DNA of 64,000 bases from Ganoderma boninense (lineage: Eukaryota; Basidiomycota; Agaricomycetes; Polyporales; Polyporaceae). The DNA is taken from NCBI GenBank assembly GCA_002900995.3, contig CM035306.1:4126100-4190099 (forward strand), given 5' to 3'. Numbering within the stretch: the stretch's first letter is position 1; each line of letters begins with the position of its first letter. Below are positions 58,215 through 64,000 of the stretch, in pieces. The translations under genes and the position numbers were made by a program. The notes beneath the pieces are model-generated. The model ran no database searches. It was not told the DNA's origin and saw only the letters and a program-made list of their open reading frames with translations.

Positions 58215-59049
58215 TGGCCCGTGGACACAACGTTGCGGCCCCAGGATCGACGTGCCCTAGTCACGGACGACGACTGTTCTATCCCCTCTAATTTCATCGG
58301 TCGAGCTGTGAAGACGTCCGCTCCTGCCGGGCCCCCGTTACGATTCTTCATAGTTTTTATTCCCTGCGCATCTTCGTCACCATGTGCGGCTCGCAGCCAT
58401 TTCTGCTGCTCTACTATACCTCTGCTTTAGTTATGGACAACATACGTTCCCCTTGCGATGGACAATATAGCTTACGATCGCTGAGCATGCACGCACCTGG
58501 GCTACACGTACAATGCACGGCCCCCTCTTTCGATAGTCACACATAATGATAATGTGAAAGCGTTGAATCCATTCTGTCCGACCCTCAGTACTAGCCTACT
58601 TACATACACAAATTTTTCTTCCTATCGTACATAGTTCCCTAGCTCCCGCAAGGCAGATGTAGATCCACACGCTCTCACAAGTCCCCCTACAAGTTGCGTC
58701 TTCTCACGGCTTGCCACTGAGCTATCGGATCTGCAGGTCATCTAAGTACTATGGCGGCAAATGGCCAGTGTCCTGTCTGGGGCGTAAAATGCGGATGGAG
58801 AGCGTTGGATAGATAGCGGCGAGCAGCCTGAGGTCTGCATGAGAGACCCTATAATATACATATTTGACGGAGGGTGAGTGCACACCGGAGTGGTGAGAGT
58901 AAGGACTGAAGTACTAACCTCCGATCGCGAGTCAGTCCGAGCTTCATTGATTTCGGGGTTCGTTGAGTCACGTGGCGAGGGAGAGTTACCATGCGTCGAG
59001 AGCACGAACGCATTCGACACGCTCTTTTCTACAGCACTACAGCCGCATT
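58215..59049. other. Intergenic, no gene seen
   Basis: 3' flank of the AA7 gene; short frames only. Confidence 0.5.
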
Positions 59050-59300
59050 TGCGTCGGACGTGGACGGGATTGCGTTCGTGCAGGGCCTCAAATTATCAAA
59101 TTATGAACAAGAGCACCCTGGCAGCCCGAGACGCAGTTCGAGTATAGCAGTGAGTGTTTTGCGTGGCATAGTATTGACATGATCCTCTTCGCGAACGTCG
59201 GTATGGGTGCTGGCTGATATTTCACTCGCATGTCGTATCAGTAAACTACCCTCAGCAGCGTTCACACCGCGGACGTGGCATATGCATGCTATTATTCCCC
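59050..59300 (+). pseudogene. Relic of the AA7 oxidase 3' end
   Basis: The segment GCGTCGGACGTGGACGGGAT and what follows encodes ASDVDGIAFVQGLK, matching SDADGIAFVQGMK of the AA7 gene (57894-57930). It is followed by a stretch like ETQFE-Y, an intron-like gap and then CAGTAAACTACC...CACACCGCGGACG, matching the next exon start (58080-58113). The reading frame is broken and the final motif is lost. Because the intron position is kept, this is a decayed segmental duplication, not a retrocopy. Confidence 0.75.
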
Positions 59301-59472
59301 CATTACAGAGTTGAATTGAACCCTCCAGGTATCTCCAATATCATTCTGAAGTTGATGACCTGAACGCCGCAACCGGTCTTACAAAGGTCGTGTTCTCCGA
59401 TGCACAGACCTTATACACTGTCGTATCCAGGCGCCGCCGCTCTATTCTGCACTTGGAACCACAACGTCGCCA

Positions 59473-60518
59473 TTACGCAGCGAACGTCGAGTACCGAAGC
59501 ATAGCGCGGACCTGCCCCTCGCCCATGGGCAGAGGGTCCTCCGGGAGGTCCTCCGTCAAGACCATGTACTCGCGGTCGACGACGCCCTCGTCCTTGTGCA
59601 CCCTGAACGAGACGACCTCCCACAGCCCGCGGTCCTCGACGTCCACCGAGTCGTCGTCCTCCGGCGGAGAGCACACGAAGCGCTTGCCTATGAGCGTGCC
59701 GGAGTCGCGCAGGAACTGCGCGGCTTCGTCGTCGGAAACCGGACGAGAGGCGGGTGCGTCGGACGCGCCCGGCGCCGCAGAGGATAGTGAAGATGCGGGA
59801 GCGGTCGAGGTCGCCGCTGAGGACAAGTTGAAGGAGGTGGCGGAAGGTGCACCGGCCTGAGCAAGTGTGGCGCTGGCCGTGGCGCTGTCGGGGAAGAGGC
59901 GAGCGAACTCGGTCTTGCGCCACTCGCTCATGCTGCCGGCATGCCCAATGAGTGTGGTCTATTCGATTGACGGAGACAGATCAGGGGATGAGCAACTCAC
60001 ATTTGCGTCTTCCTTCGCTGGACTTGGAGCTCTAGGTCGGGGTGGTCAAGCAGCGCATACTGGACCTTGTATTGGTTGAAGACCACAAGAGCGGCTGAGG
60101 CGACATGAAGGCGAGCGACGCGACTGTCATTGTACCCAATCCGCCACAAGAGCAATCAGAGCAGGGCCACGAAACACTTGGACGACGCGCATATAGGAGG
60201 GGCTGACTCGGATGGCACTTACTCCTCAAGGGTCTGCGGTGGCGTCAGCCTCTCGATCTCCGCGCTGGCGGGGGCGAGGTGCGCGTCGGGATCGTCGCCG
60301 GCTTGGACGAACTGATTGGCAGAGAAGAATCCGGACTTGACGTTGGGCTGGTCGTACAACTCAGCGATGAGCTCGTTGCGGCGGGTAGGGTGGTGGCTGA
60401 GGAACTCGGTGTCCTCGGCGGTGATCTTGAGGTAGCGGCTGATCTCCTGCGCGAGGGACTCGACGTCGACGGACTCTCTTGGCACCTTGTACTGATCTAG
60501 GGGGTGCTGGGATGCCAT
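59473..60518 (-). CDS. Hypothetical protein, tandem copy A
   Basis: I do not recognise a named family. Exon 1 (start 60518) encodes MASQHPLDQYKVPRESVDVE, then EISRYLKITAEDTEFLSHHP, TRRNELIAELYDQ and EIERLTPPQTLEE. Exon 2 gives SRVARLHVASAALVVFNQYK and LDHPDLELQVQRRKTQ. Exon 3 gives MSEWRKTEFARLFP, a Ser/Ala-rich linker, then a compact C-terminal unit: VSDDEAAQFLRDSGTLIGKR, GLWEVVSFRVHKDEGVVDRE and PLPMGEGQVRAMLRYSTFAA. The same three-exon layout and motifs occur in copy B directly upstream. About 290 aa, with no signal peptide or membrane helix. Conserved spacing of the W-V-S ... EY ... PMG-V--LL/ML-YST elements suggests a folded domain; role unknown. Confidence 0.7.
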
Positions 60519-60908
60519 AGCGTGGCCCGGTCGTTGGAGCTTCTACCGTCAATTAGCTAGGTGGCAATAGTGGGTGGGGGATTTGGATAATCGATGTTTG
60601 GGGGGGGGGATCTCCCAACTCTGAGACAAATCGGAAACGCAGTTGTTCTCTGGATCGGTGGAAAGTGGCTGACGTCGGCAAGACGTCGGAAGGAGCTTTC
60701 GCTTCTGAGTGTTGACTGTTCTCAGCCGAAAATTACGGCATGACTTTCTCAAAGTCATGATCACGTAGGCAAATCCGTGTCAAAGACAATATTGTCGGGG
60801 TGCTGAACATAGGAGTGGCGAACGGAGACACATCGTTTCCTAAGACTATTTCATATACATGTGTAGAGCGATGAACCAGACTGCACAACCGTTCTGGATG
60901 ACAAGCGA

Positions 60909-61863
60909 TCAGATCGCCACCGTAGAGTACTGCAGGAGGTAATGGACCTCCTCTCTGCCCATCGGCACAGGGTCTGTGCCAAACGCTGGAAGGTGGACTT
61001 GGTACTCGTGGTCGACACCACCGCCGTCGCCCTTCTTCACGGTGTACGAAATCACCTCCCACGTGCCACTATCCTCCTGGTCCGCTCCCTGAGGCGGAGT
61101 GTGGACAAACTGCTTCCCAATCATAGTATGTGGGTTACCAAGGAAGTCCAGTGCCTCGTCATTGGACACCTGTTTGGGGGAATGGCTAGATGGAGGTGGC
61201 GTTGGAAGGCTAGCTTGTGTGCGGGGAGTGGAATGCTTCCTAGAGTTCCCGTACCCTAGTTGAGGTCGGGGAGGAAATTTGGGGTCGAACACGTCCCGAC
61301 GCCACTTGTCCATGCTAGACAAAGACAAACTCGCTCAGGGATTACATATAGAGGAACGCCATTGATGAGACTCACATCTCCCGTCGACGAATATGAACTC
61401 GGCGCTCCAAATCTGGATGATCGCGCAGAGCATAGATGACCTTGAACTGTTGATAGACCAGCATAGCAGCGAACGCAAGATGGAGGCGGCTGACACGGCT
61501 GCAATTGATATGAAAGTTGAGCGGACGCAAGGTAGGAAGACAACATCGTAAACACGAAGCTTACTCCTCGAATGACTTGGGTGGCGTCAGTTTGGCGATC
61601 TCAGCGTCGGCAGGAATAAGATGCACGTCGGGATCTTGGCCGGGGGCGACGAACTGTGAGGGATAACAAGTGGGTGCCATGTTGGAGTTCTTGTACAGCT
61701 CTGCGATAAGCTGGTCACGACGTGTGGGATCTTTGCTGAGGACCTCGGTGTCCTCCGCGGTCATTTGGAGGTATCGTGCCAGTCCTTGCGCAAGAGCCTC
61801 GACGTTTACAGAGTTCCGAGGAACCTTGTAAATGTCCATAGGGCGGCCAGTGACAGCGGACAT
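60909..61863 (-). CDS. Hypothetical protein, tandem copy B
   Basis: Paralogue of copy A in the same orientation, 390 bp upstream. Exon 1 (start 61863) gives MSAVTGRPMDIYKVPRNSVN, ALAQGLARYLQMTAEDTEVL and EIAKLTPPKSFEE. Exon 2 gives SRVSRLHLAFAAMLVYQQFK and LRDHPDLERRVHIRRRE. Exon 3 gives MDKWRRDVFDPKFPPRPQL, a Ser/Pro linker, then VSNDEALDFLGNPHTMIGKQ, GTWEVISYTVKKGDGGGVDH and PVPMGREEVHYLLQYSTVAI. Intron positions equal those in copy A. The linkers differ, while the N-terminal and C-terminal blocks are kept, so both copies appear to be under selection. Confidence 0.7.
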
Positions 61864-62872
61864 GAGGGAAGAGACTGGAGGGAAATCGGTGGTGCGGGGG
61901 ACTGGAGAGACGAGACTGTTGCGAACAGCAGCTGTGGCGCGCTGGGACAGTTGATATAAGCCGTGTTGGCCTTCCCACGATCGAGCAGCTCAATCATGTG
62001 ACCTTCTCAAATGGTTTGGTTGTGACTTGGCCCTGACACGTCGAAGAAGAACATATCGCCAGCACTCTTTGTTCAACTGATCCAGGTATTCCCTTTCATC
62101 TACTTATGCCAGGAACAGTAACGGTAGCCCTGTGATTCGGGAGCCTGCCAGGTTTCCGCGTCCTGACTCATGCGCGACTGCGCCCACGCACTGGTTTAAC
62201 ATCGGCCCCGCTCTCGTTCGAGATCGGCAGTCTAGTGGGTACTATAGGAACAGGAAAAGGAAGAAGGACAACAATTCGAACAAAAACGACAACAGCCAGC
62301 TGGGCCACCCTCTTGTATCGATGTCTATCGATCCTTGGTTCTGTGTCTCGGCGAGAGCCTCGAGGTCGTTTCACCACTCTTCCAATCGAAAGCCCAAGAA
62401 CATCAGGTCTCGTGCCTTCTTCCGAACAATTGTACGATTTTACAACTCAGACAGGAAGCTATGTTTCGAAGATCAACAGGCTCAGCGGTACCCCCACTCT
62501 GGGTTGGTATAGGATTATATGGCATCACACAGATACAAACTCTAGGCCCTGTCGTATACGACTGGCATTATGGGTTCCGTTTTGTCCTCGCGTGCTTGCT
62601 TATTGTTCCATCGCTGACTCGGACTCAGGCCAAGTTTTAGCTCCTTCAGACGATGACTCGATGATAAGGAAACCATGCCATTCGGACCGTTGTTTACATT
62701 TGTGGGACGGTCTTTGACATTCCCATTTATGTTTACCAACGCGCCAGGAGGCACCCTCCCCCCATTTATAACCGGGCACCGTCATCCGATACTCTACAAG
62801 CGTTCTTCGCTACTCGTCACTCCGCGCAGAATCCAGCTTCAACTCCCTCGTCCCTTCCCTCATCCCTTCGCC
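61864..62872. other. Divergent intergenic region
   Basis: No gene is seen; it should hold the promoters of copy B and of the gene at 62873. Overlapping frames at 62132-62717 show no domain. Confidence 0.45.
62767..62771 (+). promoter_or_regulatory. Probable TATA box of the gene at 62873
   Basis: TATAA within CCCATTTATAACCGGG, about 100 bp before the start codon. Confidence 0.45.
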
Positions 62873-63558
62873 ATGGCCATGGCAATCAACGACCAGTGGC
62901 TCGCCGGTCAACTTCCCCTGCTGGCGTTGCACCCGCGAGGCATTTGGGGCATTTCCTATGATGTCTTTACTCGTCCAACAGAGGATCCTGTTCCCATCGG
63001 CTGGCAGGCGCGTCGCTGTAAGTGCACATTTGTCTTATTAATACGGACTCCGGATCGTTAACTTCGCCCAAATCATGTTGATGTCGCTTACAGCCCAGAC
63101 GTATCGCGAGCTCCTCAGGAGGCTGAGAGATCTTGGCTATAACCATCATCAGTATTCCGACCACTGCAAATTCAATGTTGCTGCCTCCGAAGCGTTCATG
63201 GAAATGATTGGCTTAGTGGGCATCCAACCCCCGAGCAAATTACCTACCACGATCAAAGGTAAAAACAATATTCCTCAGTAAGATACGGACTGACGGAGCA
63301 GCTGTTATCTTAGGGCTGAAAATGCACTATATTGATAACCTAGCCCTCTTTGACGTGTCCGACGAGGTCATGCTAGGCGGCAACGTTGCCACCCACCTCT
63401 TGGGCCCGAGCCCGAGACTGTTAGTGCAGCGCCTGCTTGCGAATGGGCCAAACCTCAACCCACCTCCTGCACCCGTCCAGCAGGGGGACCCGGGTGTACC
63501 CCCAAAGTACACTAAGCGCACCCCGAACACCATGAACGCAGCGAATTACTTGGGGTGA
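62873..63558 (+). CDS. Small hypothetical protein with possible VapD/Cas2-like fold
   Basis: Three exons joined by clear GT/AG introns (63019-63092 and about 63260-63315) encode about 183 aa. The start is MAMAINDQWLAGQLPLLALH. Next, RGIWGISYDVFTRPTEDPVP resembles the first strand of VapD/Cas2 ferredoxin-like RNases, with an Asp at its end. The helix YRELLRRLRDLGYNHHQYSD and strand CKFNVAA follow, then a helix with FMEMIGL and KGLKMHYIDNLALFDVSDEV. The C-terminus is Pro-rich and disordered. The beta-alpha-beta spacing and the Y-x-x-L--L--LGY--HQYS segment are what suggest VapD; this is pattern recognition, not a search result. If wrong, it is an unknown cytosolic protein. The gene itself looks real. 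Confidence 0.6.
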
Positions 63559-63865
63559 TGTCCTCGACGATGTATTCCTAGAGCTCATTTCCAATTTGAG
63601 CTGTACATGTATCTTTCCGCGCACGTGTAGAATGATCAGTCGCGCCAAGTCCGCATGCATCCCAGGACAGAGCGAGGGACTACATATCGCCATGCGTCCT
63701 TGAGTCAAGCAGCTACTAATAACCCATACAAAGGGAAAGGTAGTCGGCGAGTGCCACGTGATAATCGAGAACCCGAGAGGTATGCAATACAACACGACAC
63801 AGCAAACAATCCAATCGCAAACCAAAACCCAAGCCCAGTCGACAACATGCAGTACAACCTGCACC
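63559..63865. other. Convergent intergenic region, no gene seen
   Basis: Short frames only, between two 3' ends. Confidence 0.5.
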
Positions 63866-64000
63866 CTAATCAACGAGGATCGGCTCGTCCTCGCCGCCAG
63901 GCCCGCCCGCGCCGTCCTCGTCGCCCTCGAAGATCGCGGCGATGGTGTCGGTGAGCGTCTTGAGGAAAACGGTCATCTGGTCGCGCGAGAACATGAACGG
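63866..64000 (-). CDS. C-terminal end of an unknown gene (cut by window edge)
   Basis: The minus strand reads PFMFSRDQMTVFLKTLTDTI, then AAIFEGDEDGAGGPGGEDEP and ILVD with TAG at 63866-63868. Codon use is strongly biased to C/G third positions and there is no competing frame of that quality. The helix followed by an acidic Gly-rich tail is not enough to name the protein. Confidence 0.5.
   Translation of the reverse strand, partial: PFMFSRDQMTVFLKTLTDTIAAIFEGDEDGAGGPGGEDEPILVD

Noticed and set aside
1..64000. tRNA or rRNA genes
   Set aside because: I looked for cloverleaf-like A/B boxes and conserved rRNA cores by eye and saw none; a tRNAscan run would be needed to exclude them.

Overview
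The window is chromosomal DNA from a filamentous basidiomycete, very probably a wood-decay agaricomycete. The evidence is dense genes split by many 45-80 bp GT...AG introns, GC-rich exons, and basidiomycete-restricted families: DUF6535 membrane proteins, F-box proteins with a Cyclin_D1_bind-like C-terminus, and degenerate kinase-like proteins. There is also a family AA7 (BBE-type) carbohydrate oxidase and a Copia-type LTR element. Placement in Polyporales is inference only. Two runs of exactly 100 N (28255-28354 and 46784-46883) are scaffold gaps.

Layout. 1-1.6 kb: tail of a kinase-like gene and a small unknown gene. 2.5-10.7 kb: housekeeping block with RPN6(-) and RPN7(+) head to head, COX16(-) and VPS41(+). 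11-26 kb: five minus-strand genes, namely an F-box protein, IML1 (SEACIT/TORC1 control), a secreted and probably GPI-anchored APP1-like DUF2183 protein, and a Dnf-type P4-ATPase flippase. 26.1-31.6 kb: gene-poor, with a scaffold gap, a broken kinase-like gene and four short sequences matching the conserved C-terminal tail of Cdc48. 31.7-45.2 kb: an acidic/Ser-rich unknown protein, a short and a long DUF6535 gene, a 3.07-kb LTR retrotransposon inserted between them, and a second F-box gene. 46-49.6 kb: PAM17 and an ADA2-like deaminase run into the second gap from either side, followed by GCD7 (eIF2B beta). 49.6-56.3 kb: GC-rich, gene-poor DNA holding a tiny three-exon G-protein gamma subunit gene. 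56.3-64 kb: AA7 oxidase plus a decayed copy of its 3' end, two tandem paralogues of unknown function, a small protein of possible VapD/Cas2-like fold, and the end of an unknown gene at the right edge.

Functional links are local. The two proteasome-lid subunits share one 272-bp divergent promoter carrying a duplicated ACGCGT-containing decamer. VPS41, IML1 and the flippase all act on the endosome/vacuole system, but nothing in the DNA suggests coregulation. Several otherwise well-conserved genes (VPS41, F-box 1, APP1-like, possibly IML1) show single-base frame breaks that look more like assembly indels than decay, so exact protein sequences should be treated with care.

The most unusual features are the cluster of Cdc48-tail fragments at 26.9-27.7 kb, the gag-only LTR retrotransposon with identical LTRs, the shared RPN6/RPN7 promoter, and the possible eukaryotic VapD-like protein.
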